Assembly (NCBI GenBank): GCA_902779675.1
Contig: CACZCK010000002.1
Coordinates: 124,001 to 188,000, forward strand
Reading direction: 5' to 3'
Source of the DNA: an uncultured Coriobacteriaceae bacterium
GTDB taxonomy: Bacteria; Actinomycetota; Coriobacteriia; Coriobacteriales; Atopobiaceae
DNA: 64,000 nucleotides
A program made the translations under genes and the position numbers. The notes beneath the pieces are model-generated. The model saw nothing but the letters and a program-made list of their open reading frames with translations, did not search any database and was not told the origin of the DNA. Shown here one piece after another: positions 55,044-64,000 of the stretch. The first letter of the stretch is position 1. Every line of letters begins with the position of its first letter.

Positions 55044-55961
55044 ATGCCTGCAGCCAATCTCGAACGGCGCATCGCCGCCATCATGGACGGATACGAGGCC
55101 GAGGAGGCCTTCTTCCGTGAGCACAAGCGCATCTTTCCCCGGCGTGCCATCATCTACCGCCTGCTGGACGAGGTACGTTCGCTCATGTTCCCCGGCTACT
55201 TTGACGACGATACCCTGGCGGGCGAGAGCAGTGCGACGCTGGTGGGCGAGCGGCTCATGCGCATCGAGCGCGTGCTCTGCGAACAGGTGCGTCGCGCCTT
55301 GCTCTACGACAACTGGACGCTGGCAGACGAGGTTGCCCGCACGCGCGCCGAGGCTGTTGCCGACGAGTTCGTGGAGCAGTTGCCTCGCCTGCAGCGCCTG
55401 CTACTCAAAGATGCCGAGGCGGCCTTTGAGGGTGACCCGGCAGCCCAGAGCCGCGAGGAGGTCATCCTCACCTACCCCGGCATGTACGCCATCATGGTGC
55501 ACCGCATCGCCCACGAGCTGTACGTGCGCGACGTACCGCTCATCCCGCGCCTCATGAGCGAGTACGCACACGGTGCCACGGGTATCGACATCCACCCGGG
55601 TGCCACCATTGGCGAGTACTTCTTCATCGACCACGGCACGGGCGTGGTCATTGGCGAGACCACCCAGATTGGCCACCATGCCAAGATCTACCAAGGCGTC
55701 ACGCTCGGCGCAACCTCCACGCGCAAGGGCCAGGCGCTCTCGGGCACCAAGCGCCACCCCACGCTGGGCGACTACGTGACCGTGTACTCCAACGCCAGTG
55801 TGCTGGGAGGCGACACCTACATCGGATCAGGATCGGTCATTGGCGGCAGCGCCTTTGTAGTTGAGTCCGTGCCCGAGAACGGCCGCGTGAGCGTCAAGGA
55901 CCAGGAAGTCGTCATTCGCCAGGTGGGAGCCCCCGAGCCAGTCTGGTGCTACGAGATCTAA
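55044..55961 (+). CDS. cysE: Serine O-acetyltransferase
   Basis: 305 residues from ATG 55044 (MPAANLERRI), preceded by GGGAG; an upstream extension to 54900 lacks a ribosome site. An N-terminal helical domain (about 1-150) is followed by the left-handed beta helix with hexapeptide repeats: TGIDIHPGATIGEYFFIDHG, VVIGETTQIGHHAKIYQGV and TLGATS. The catalytic Asp/His of IDHGTG are intact. It makes O-acetylserine from serine and acetyl-CoA, the first step of cysteine synthesis. The long form resembles EpsC-type enzymes. No cysK is adjacent. Confidence 0.94.
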   Translation: MPAANLERRIAAIMDGYEAEEAFFREHKRIFPRRAIIYRLLDEVRSLMFPGYFDDDTLAGESSATLVGERLMRIERVLCEQVRRALLYDNWTLADEVARTRAEAVADEFVEQLPRLQRLLLKDAEAAFEGDPAAQSREEVILTYPGMYAIMVHRIAHELYVRDVPLIPRLMSEYAHGATGIDIHPGATIGEYFFIDHGTGVVIGETTQIGHHAKIYQGVTLGATSTRKGQALSGTKRHPTLGDYVTVYSNASVLGGDTYIGSGSVIGGSAFVVESVPENGRVSVKDQEVVIRQVGAPEPVWCYEI

Positions 55962-55977
55962 GGCAACCGCCCTCTTG

Positions 55978-56766
55978 TCAGAACAGCTCGCACAACATCT
56001 GCGCCACGCCGTCCTCCCAGACAGGCGCGCAGACGATGTTTGCCTCAGCCTTTACCTCGTCCTCGGCGTTGCCCATAGCCACGCCGCACCCGCAGGCACG
56101 AATCATCTCGAGGTCGTTAGTGCCGTCGCCAAAGGCGTAGGCGTCGGCCTTGGTTAGGCCCAGCCGCTGCAGCACCACCTCGACACCCTTGGCCTTGGAG
56201 ATTGCCGTAGGGTACAGCTCGAAGGTGCCCTCTCCCCCATGGCCGTCGCAGCTGATGAGTCCGCCAAAGTCCTCCCACACCTGCCTGGTCACGCGCGGGC
56301 GCTCCTCACGCGGGATGAGCGTCTCCATCTTGATGGCGCGCGACAACACCTCGCTCAGGTCGAAGTCGAGGTCAAAGATGCCCGGATGCGCCTCCTCAAA
56401 GAATGCGCGGATGGCCGTGTTGGTGCGCAGAGTGTAAATCTGACGAGCGCAGGCAATGAGGTAGGGTTCGCCCATGGACTCGAGGTAGCTTGCCAGGCGC
56501 CCTGCGAGATCCGCGCCCATGCGCTCCTCGTACACGGACTGTCCGTCCATCTCCACGTAGCCGCCGTTGGCAAGCACCAAGCCGTCCCAATCCACATCAA
56601 GGATATCGGGAGTGAGCAGCAGCCGCGGCCGCCCGCTGGAGAGGAAGATCTTGTGGCCAAGGCCCTGCACGCGCGAGAGCTCGGCGCGAACGGACGGCGT
56701 AATGCCGCGAATGCCGTGATAGCTGTCTACCAGCGTACCGTCCACGTCAAAGAACAATGCCGCCAT
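55978..56766 (-). CDS. Cof-type HAD-IIB family phosphatase
   Basis: 262 residues from ATG 56766 with GAGAGGGAG upstream. HAD motifs: MAALFFDVDGTLVDSYHG (nucleophile Asp7, acid Asp9), FLSSGRPRLLL (motif II), Lys in TAISKAKGVE (motif III) and AYAFGDGTNDLEMI (motif IV). The IIB cap lies between. These enzymes dephosphorylate sugar phosphates and cofactor phosphates in the cytoplasm. It is convergent with cysE, 16 bp apart. Confidence 0.92.
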   Translation of the reverse strand: MAALFFDVDGTLVDSYHGIRGITPSVRAELSRVQGLGHKIFLSSGRPRLLLTPDILDVDWDGLVLANGGYVEMDGQSVYEERMGADLAGRLASYLESMGEPYLIACARQIYTLRTNTAIRAFFEEAHPGIFDLDFDLSEVLSRAIKMETLIPREERPRVTRQVWEDFGGLISCDGHGGEGTFELYPTAISKAKGVEVVLQRLGLTKADAYAFGDGTNDLEMIRACGCGVAMGNAEDEVKAEANIVCAPVWEDGVAQMLCELF

Positions 56767-56832
56767 GCGCTCCCTCTCTCCCGCTTGCCCAAGGTAGTAG
56801 CTTATCTCAAAGCGGGAGGCATCGCGCAATGA

Positions 56833-56869
56833 GTGTTGCGCACAAGGGGTACTCCCTTATGCGCAACAC
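56833..56869. terminator. Long hairpin between UPF0303 and HAD genes
   Basis: 16-bp arms GTGTTGCGCACAAGGG (56833-56848) and CCCTTATGCGCAACAC (56854-56869), one wobble mismatch, 5-nt loop. It lies 9 bp past the UPF0303 stop; no U-run follows on that strand. Confidence 0.65.
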
Positions 56870-56877
56870 CGTTCTGT

Positions 56878-57411
56878 TTAGGCGACCGGAGCGTCCCAAC
56901 GCGGGGCCGCCACGCCGAGCACCTGCTCGAGGGCACGCACGATGACCTCGTGATCCAGGCCCTCCATCAGGCCGCTCACACCGATGGTGGCCACCCACTC
57001 GTCGCCCACGCGGATGGGGAAGGCGCCGCAGGCAGGCACCTCCTCGGGTACGTTGGCCCAGACCTGGCTCGCGTCACCGGCAACCACAGCCTCGAGCTGC
57101 GCCCACGGACCGGCGTGGCCCGCCTTGAGCGCGGAATGGCGCTTGCCGTCGGCAAAGAGCAGGTTACGCTCGCCCTTGCTGTCGTCGACCCACTGGAACA
57201 TGCGCACACCGTCCGCCTCGCGCGTGATGGTGATGCTGTACCCCTCCCCAAACTGGGGGATGAGGCCGATGGCAGCCTGTCCGAGCTCAAGTGCCTCATA
57301 GGCACCAAAGCTCTCCGCATAGCGAAGGATGCGTTCCTGCTCCAGCAGCACCTCCATGGCCTTGCGGGCGTCGTCGGCGGTCAGCATGGGAGCGGGGATG
57401 TTCTCGGCCAT
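56878..57411 (-). CDS. UPF0303/GlcG-HbpS-like (heme-degrading domain) protein
   Basis: 177 residues with AAGGAG before the ATG. It matches the UPF0303 family: LTADDARKAMEVLLEQERIL, GYSITITREADGVRMFQWVD, KRHSALKAGHAG (conserved His/Lys) and GAFPIRVGDEWVATIGVSGL. The fold is PAS/profilin-like and shared with HbpS and GlcG. Some members bind heme; the role of this one is unknown. It lies 52 bp downstream of the cytosolic flavodoxin, in a probable redox operon. Confidence 0.87.
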   Translation of the reverse strand: MAENIPAPMLTADDARKAMEVLLEQERILRYAESFGAYEALELGQAAIGLIPQFGEGYSITITREADGVRMFQWVDDSKGERNLLFADGKRHSALKAGHAGPWAQLEAVVAGDASQVWANVPEEVPACGAFPIRVGDEWVATIGVSGLMEGLDHEVIVRALEQVLGVAAPRWDAPVA

Positions 57412-57463
57412 GTGGGTCTCCTTCTATCGAAGCGGGTTTGACACGGTTGTGTTGGCTGATACC

Positions 57464-57979
57464 TTACGCCAAGGCCTTCTTGGCCCAGCTGATGGCACGA
57501 CCCGTGGAGCGTGCGGCATCGGTGCCGCGGACGGAGAGGCCCTCCACCACATTTGCAGCCGGATAGGTGCGGCGAAGGTCGCTCACGGAGTTACCCAGGC
57601 CCGAGCCCTCGTTGGTGCACAGCGGCGCGATGGTCACGCCCGTCAGGTCGCAACCGTCGAGGAAGGTCTTGACCGCCATGGGCATGGTACCCCACCAGTT
57701 GGGGTAGCCCAGCACGATGGCATCGACGCCCTCCATGTTGGGAAGCGGGCCCTGGATAGCGGGGCGAGCGTTTTCACGCAGCTCGCGCTTGGCCTGGTCG
57801 GTGGTGGCAAAGTAGTCGGTGGGGTAGGGCTCGACCGTCTCGATCTTGAAGAGGTCGGCGCCGAGGTCGGCCGCGATCGCCTCGGCCAGCACCTCGGTGT
57901 TGCCCTTGGGCAGATCGATGACGCCACCATTGCCATAGTTCTGACCGGCGCGAGAGTAGTAGGCAACGAGCGTGGACAT
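57464..57979 (-). CDS. Cytosolic flavodoxin (flavodoxin_4 type)
   Basis: 171 residues with AAGGAG upstream. It has MSTLVAYYSRAGQNYGNGG, LPKGNTEVLAEAIA (FMN phosphate loop GNT), DAIVLGYPNWWGTMPMAVKT and PLCTNEGSGLGNS. It is the soluble homolog of the exported flavodoxin at 53.3 kb, without signal peptide. It carries electrons via FMN. It is divergent from a LysR regulator with paired direct repeats between them, and precedes UPF0303. Confidence 0.92.
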   Translation of the reverse strand: MSTLVAYYSRAGQNYGNGGVIDLPKGNTEVLAEAIAADLGADLFKIETVEPYPTDYFATTDQAKRELRENARPAIQGPLPNMEGVDAIVLGYPNWWGTMPMAVKTFLDGCDLTGVTIAPLCTNEGSGLGNSVSDLRRTYPAANVVEGLSVRGTDAARSTGRAISWAKKALA

Positions 57980-58027
57980 GTGAGGACTCCTTATCCCTCG
58001 GGTTTCGTTGGTCTTATCTTATGTGCC

Positions 58028-58081
58028 GAATAACTGATAAACAATTCTGTTCAGTTGTCTTTTTAATTAGAATTACTGATA
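58028..58081. promoter_or_regulatory. Paired direct repeats in the flavodoxin/LysR divergent promoter
   Basis: GAATAACTGATA (58028-58039) and GAATTACTGATA (58070-58081), 42 bp apart (about four turns), in an AT-rich island. This is a plausible pair of LysR contact sites; assignment is by position. Confidence 0.45.
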
Positions 58082-58104
58082 GTTTGAACGTCGGAGGGAA
58101 CGCC

Positions 58105-60607
<2,503 letters not shown>

Positions 60608-60702
60608 GTGCCCGACCGCGGACCAGTAGCGCACACATCAAATGCTCCATGCCTCTTGTGGCAAACTCTCAGTCATGCAGCGTCTAAAGACGAGGAGAAC
60701 CC

Positions 60703-61365
60703 ATGCCCATCAAGGCAGTCATATTTGACATGGACGGTGTGCTCGTTGACAGCGAGCCCGCCCATCAGGAGCGCATCCGGCAGTTCTTTGCAGATCACGG
60801 CCTGGACGTGCCCACTGACCAGCTCAACATGCTGGTGGGCTGCTCGGGCGGCTACTTCGTGACGCGTGCCACCGAATGGTGGGCCCAGTCGCCGTGCAAG
60901 TCCAAAGAAGAACGCACGCTCGCCGTCATGGAGGCCTTCCAGCTCTGGAAGGACAGCCACGAGCCCATCGACTATGGTCCGCTGCTCAACCCGGGCGTCC
61001 GCGAGACCCTCGAGACGCTCGCCGCACGTGGCATCCGCCTGGCCGTTGCCTCATCCACCTCGCACGAGGGCATCAGGCAGGAGCTGGGACCAAGCAGCAC
61101 CCTGCCCTCGTTTGAAGTGGTGGTGAGCGGCGAGGAGTTCCGCGAGAGCAAGCCCGATCCCGAGATCTACCTCACCACCATGGCACGCCTGGGGCTTGGC
61201 CCTGACGAGTGCATCGCCGTGGAGGACTCCAACCGAGGCATTGCGGCAGCGCTTGCCGCCGGCATGCGGGTGGCCGTCAAACGCGAGCAGCGCTTTGGCT
61301 TTGCGCAGGAAGGCGGCACCTGGTACCTCGACCGCATCGACGAGCTGCTCGACATCGTGGCGTAG
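60703..61365 (+). CDS. HAD-IA hydrolase (beta-phosphoglucomutase-like)
   Basis: 220 residues. Motif I FDMDGVLVDSEPAHQ (D9, D11), motif II AVASSTS, motif III RESKPDPEIY and motif IV AVEDSNRGIAAA are all present, with a helical cap after residue 18. It may be a beta-phosphoglucomutase or a sugar-phosphate phosphatase. AGGAG precedes the ATG. It follows GH1 by 95 bp, which would fit handling of sugar phosphates. Confidence 0.9.
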   Translation: MPIKAVIFDMDGVLVDSEPAHQERIRQFFADHGLDVPTDQLNMLVGCSGGYFVTRATEWWAQSPCKSKEERTLAVMEAFQLWKDSHEPIDYGPLLNPGVRETLETLAARGIRLAVASSTSHEGIRQELGPSSTLPSFEVVVSGEEFRESKPDPEIYLTTMARLGLGPDECIAVEDSNRGIAAALAAGMRVAVKREQRFGFAQEGGTWYLDRIDELLDIVA

Positions 61366-61411
61366 CTGCGCAGACGCCACAACACCCGTACGACTCGCAA
61401 GGAGGACGCCC

Positions 61412-62212
61412 GTGAGACTCACCATGCTCGGCACCGGCAACGCACTCGTCACCGAGTGCTACAACACCTGCTTCGTCCTGGACGACGGAGGCCAGTGCCT
61501 CATGGTGGACGGTGGAGGCGGCAGCTCCGTGCTCGCCCAGCTCAAGCACGCGGGCTACGACTGGATGGACATGCGGCACATCTTTGTGACCCACAGGCAC
61601 GTGGACCACCTGCTGGGCATCGTGTGGATGGTGCGCATGATCTGCCAGTTCATGAGCCACGGCGCTTACCGGGGCGAGGCCTACCTCTACTCCCACGCCG
61701 AGGTGCTGGAGCTGCTGCGCGACATGGCGAACAAGCTTCTGCTGCCCAAGGAGACGCGTTTCATCGACGACCGCCTGCATTTTGTGGAGGTCACTGACGG
61801 CCAGACGCTCGACATCATTGGCCACGAGACCACGTTCTTTGACATAGGCTCAACCAAGGCCAGGCAGTTCGGCTTTGCCATGGAGCTGGACGAGGGCAAG
61901 CGTCTGGTGTGCTGCGGCGACGAGCCCCTCTCCGAGGCCGGCAGGCCATACGCGCAAGGCGCCGAATGGATGCTCCACGAGGCCTTCTGCCTCTTCTCGC
62001 AGGTCGACATCTTTGACCCCTACGAGAAGCACCACTCCACCGTCAAGGATGCCTGCGAGCTGGCCGAGGAGCTGGGGGTGCAAAACCTGCTGCTCTATCA
62101 CACCGAGGACCGCAACATCGCCCACCGCAGGGAGCTCTATGCCGCGGAGGGCCAGCCGCACTTCTCTGGCGCGCTGTGGATCCCCGACGATCTGGAGACC
62201 ATCGAACTCTAG
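61412..62212 (+). CDS. MBL-fold hydrolase (RNase Z-like subgroup)
   Basis: 266 residues from GTG 61412, five bases after GGAGGACGC; longer in-frame extensions run into the HAD gene. It has MLGTGNALVTECYNTCFVL, the metal motif IFVTHRHVDHLLG (HxHxDH), LVCCGDEP (Asp), WMLHEAF and HHSTVKDACELAEELG with a final LLYHTED His. The layout is that of RNase Z-like MBL proteins, but no long exosite arm is seen. It follows the HAD gene by 46 bp. Confidence 0.88.
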   Translation: MRLTMLGTGNALVTECYNTCFVLDDGGQCLMVDGGGGSSVLAQLKHAGYDWMDMRHIFVTHRHVDHLLGIVWMVRMICQFMSHGAYRGEAYLYSHAEVLELLRDMANKLLLPKETRFIDDRLHFVEVTDGQTLDIIGHETTFFDIGSTKARQFGFAMELDEGKRLVCCGDEPLSEAGRPYAQGAEWMLHEAFCLFSQVDIFDPYEKHHSTVKDACELAEELGVQNLLLYHTEDRNIAHRRELYAAEGQPHFSGALWIPDDLETIEL

Positions 62213-62344
62213 GTCTGTACATACCTAAATCGTGTCCCAACAGCCATCACTTGCCCGTGCCCGGAATGCTGCCGCCCCCTCCCCTTTGCACCGGAATCCA
62301 TGCGTTACCATGGGGTAACACCAGCGAAGAGGGACGAGGCACCC

Positions 62345-64000
62345 ATGACCACCAGTGACACCCCCACCGCGAAAGGCGCCACCGAGAACCTTGCCTACCT
62401 GCAGCTCCTCTCCGAGCAGTTCCCCACGCGCCGCTCCGCCTACACCGAGGTCATCAACCTGCAGGCTATACTCAACCTGCCCTGCGGCACCGAGCACTTT
62501 GTGAGCGACATCCACGGTGAACTCGAGGCCTTCACGCACATCCACAACAACTGCTCGGGCGTCATCCGCGAGCGCGTGCACGCCGTCTTCGACGACCAGC
62601 TGGACGACCGCACGATGGACGACCTCTGCACCCTCATCTACTACCCCGACGAGAAGCTCTCGCTCATGCGCCACTGGGGCAACCTGCTGCCCAAGTGGGA
62701 GCACACGATGCTCATCCACCTCACCAACTTTGCCCGCACGCTGGCCGACGGCTACACGCGCAGCCACGTGCGCAAGCTGCTGCCCGAGGACTACGGCTAC
62801 ATCATCGACGAGCTGCTGCACATAAGCCTGGGCGCAGACTCGGCCCACCACACCTACCACGAGGAGATCGTGCGCTCCATCGTGGAGATCGGGGCGGCAG
62901 AGGACTTCATCCGCTCGCTTACGCGCCTGGTCAAGCGCCTGGCCGTGGACCGCATCCACGTGGTGGGCGACATCTACGACCGCGGGCCGCGCGCCGACCG
63001 CATCTTGGACGAGCTCATCTCGTACGGCCGCGTTGACGTGCAGTGGGGCAACCACGACGTGGTGTGGATGGGCGCCGCAGCCGGCAGCGAGCTGTGCATG
63101 GCGCAGGCAGTGCGCACCTGCGTGCACTACGACACCCTCGACGTGCTGGAGAGCAGCTACGGCATCAGCCTGCGCGAGCTGGCGCTCTTTGCCGACGCGA
63201 CCTACGCCCACGAGCCGGGCGGCAAGCGCGTGCACCGCATCGAGAAGGCCATCAACGTCATCCTCTTCAAGCTGATGGAGCAGGCCATCGCACGGCACCC
63301 CAACTGGGGCATGGACGACCGCTGCCTGCTGGGCGCCATCGACCTCGAGGCAAGCACCGTACGCATCGACGGGCGTGACTGGCCGCTCTCGACCACCGAC
63401 TTCCCCACGCTGGACCCAACACATCCCGCCGAGCTCTCGGAGGGCGAGCAGGCCGTGATGGACGGGCTCTCCGCGGCCTTCACGGATTCGGACCGCCTAC
63501 GCAGGCACGTGCGCTTCCTCTTCGAGCACGGCTCGGTCTACAAGATCTGCAACGGCCGGCTGCTGTTCCACGGATGCATCCCGCTGGACCCGGACGGGGG
63601 CTTCTCCACAGTGGTGAGCGATGGCCACGAGCTGCGCGGACGATCGTATCTGGACTATGTGGACCGCATGGCCCGGCGCGCATGGGCCACTGGAGACCAG
63701 CTGGCACTCGACTGGATGTGGTACCTGTGGTGCGGCTCGCACTCGCCGCTGGCGGGACGCGTGATGAAGACCTTCGAGCGCGCCTACGTGGCCGACCCTG
63801 ACGCCTGGAACGAGCCGCAGGACCCCTACTTCGACCTCACGCGCGACCCCGAGGTGGCCGCCCGCGTGCTGGCGGAATTTGGCCTCACCGGTCCGCGCGC
63901 GCACATCGTCAACGGCCACACCCCCGTGCACGAGGTGGACGGCGACACGCCTGTGCGCGCCGACGGCCAGCTGCTGGTGATCGACGGTGGCTTCTGCCAG
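62345..64000 (+). CDS. fbp: Fructose-1,6-bisphosphatase class III, C-terminus outside the window
   Basis: The frame is open from ATG 62345 through the right edge, 552 codons; family members are about 640-670 residues, so roughly 90-120 are missing. The phosphoesterase motifs are VSDIHGELEAF (GDxHG-like), IHVVGDIYDRGPRAD, VQWGNHDVVWMG and HIVNGHTPVHEVDGD. Class III FBPase makes fructose 6-phosphate in gluconeogenesis in Firmicutes and some Coriobacteriia; it has a calcineurin-like metal centre. GAGG precedes the ATG. Confidence 0.93.
   Translation, partial: MTTSDTPTAKGATENLAYLQLLSEQFPTRRSAYTEVINLQAILNLPCGTEHFVSDIHGELEAFTHIHNNCSGVIRERVHAVFDDQLDDRTMDDLCTLIYYPDEKLSLMRHWGNLLPKWEHTMLIHLTNFARTLADGYTRSHVRKLLPEDYGYIIDELLHISLGADSAHHTYHEEIVRSIVEIGAAEDFIRSLTRLVKRLAVDRIHVVGDIYDRGPRADRILDELISYGRVDVQWGNHDVVWMGAAAGSELCMAQAVRTCVHYDTLDVLESSYGISLRELALFADATYAHEPGGKRVHRIEKAINVILFKLMEQAIARHPNWGMDDRCLLGAIDLEASTVRIDGRDWPLSTTDFPTLDPTHPAELSEGEQAVMDGLSAAFTDSDRLRRHVRFLFEHGSVYKICNGRLLFHGCIPLDPDGGFSTVVSDGHELRGRSYLDYVDRMARRAWATGDQLALDWMWYLWCGSHSPLAGRVMKTFERAYVADPDAWNEPQDPYFDLTRDPEVAARVLAEFGLTGPRAHIVNGHTPVHEVDGDTPVRADGQLLVIDGGFCQ

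Overview
This is a 64 kb stretch of a high-GC, gene-dense bacterial chromosome. The best guess is an anaerobic, saccharolytic actinobacterium of the class Coriobacteriia (Olsenella/Atopobiaceae-like). That placement is an inference from base composition, strong GGAGG-type ribosome sites, Tat-type lipoprotein signals, LplABC-type sugar transport, class III fructose bisphosphatase, and many ferredoxin-tailed aldo/keto reductases. No rRNA, tRNA, CRISPR array, transposase or phage gene was seen.

Layout. 1-5.5 kb: a histidine phosphatase running off the left edge, a DUF362 lipoprotein with a small partner, LysR, an orphan PTS EIIB divergent from an RpiR regulator, and a TetR-GNAT pair. 5.6-7.3 kb: an amidohydrolase and a tandem ABM-domain protein. 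7.4-16.9 kb: a carbohydrate locus. A LacI regulator, a YesL-like protein and a membrane protein face a convergent operon of two LplBC-type permeases, a solute-binding lipoprotein, a GH32 fructosidase and an MsmK/UgpC-type ATPase, probably for sucrose or fructan uptake. A shared 13-mer links the LacI promoter to the operon promoter region. 17-18.6 kb: esterase and uridine kinase. 18.6-27.5 kb: a redox-enzyme island (three aldo/keto reductases, two paralogous SDRs, a flavin/FeS ene-reductase, an MBL hydrolase, and a carboxymuconolactone decarboxylase broken by an amber codon). 27.9-42.5 kb: GH1 6-phospho-glycosidase, alpha/beta hydrolases, cupin, a flavodoxin-cyclophilin-like fusion beside a cyclophilin-like lipoprotein, an anchored HAD phosphatase, more aldo/keto reductases and small ligand-binding proteins.

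42.5-48 kb: a lactate-racemase-like larA with a split UxaA-type dehydratase, an esterase and a methyltransferase, divergent from a DUF89 protein. 48-50 kb: a decay zone with a frameshifted MBL hydrolase and a SnoaL-like gene broken by a nonsense codon and a palindromic repeat. 50-58 kb: TetR, DUF3990, a sodium:solute symporter, an exported flavodoxin with a DUF4405 membrane protein, cysE, Cof-type HAD, UPF0303, a cytosolic flavodoxin and LysR. 58-64 kb: a LacI remnant, a second GH1 whose acid/base Glu is Gln, a beta-phosphoglucomutase-like HAD, an MBL protein, and fbp running off the right edge.

The most unusual non-coding signals are two intergenic arrays of four GTGTACCC-type boxes with identical 33/22/33 bp spacing (31.3 and 34.8 kb), a palindromic repeat family (27.7 and 49.6 kb), and a 196 bp MITE-like element (31.5 kb).
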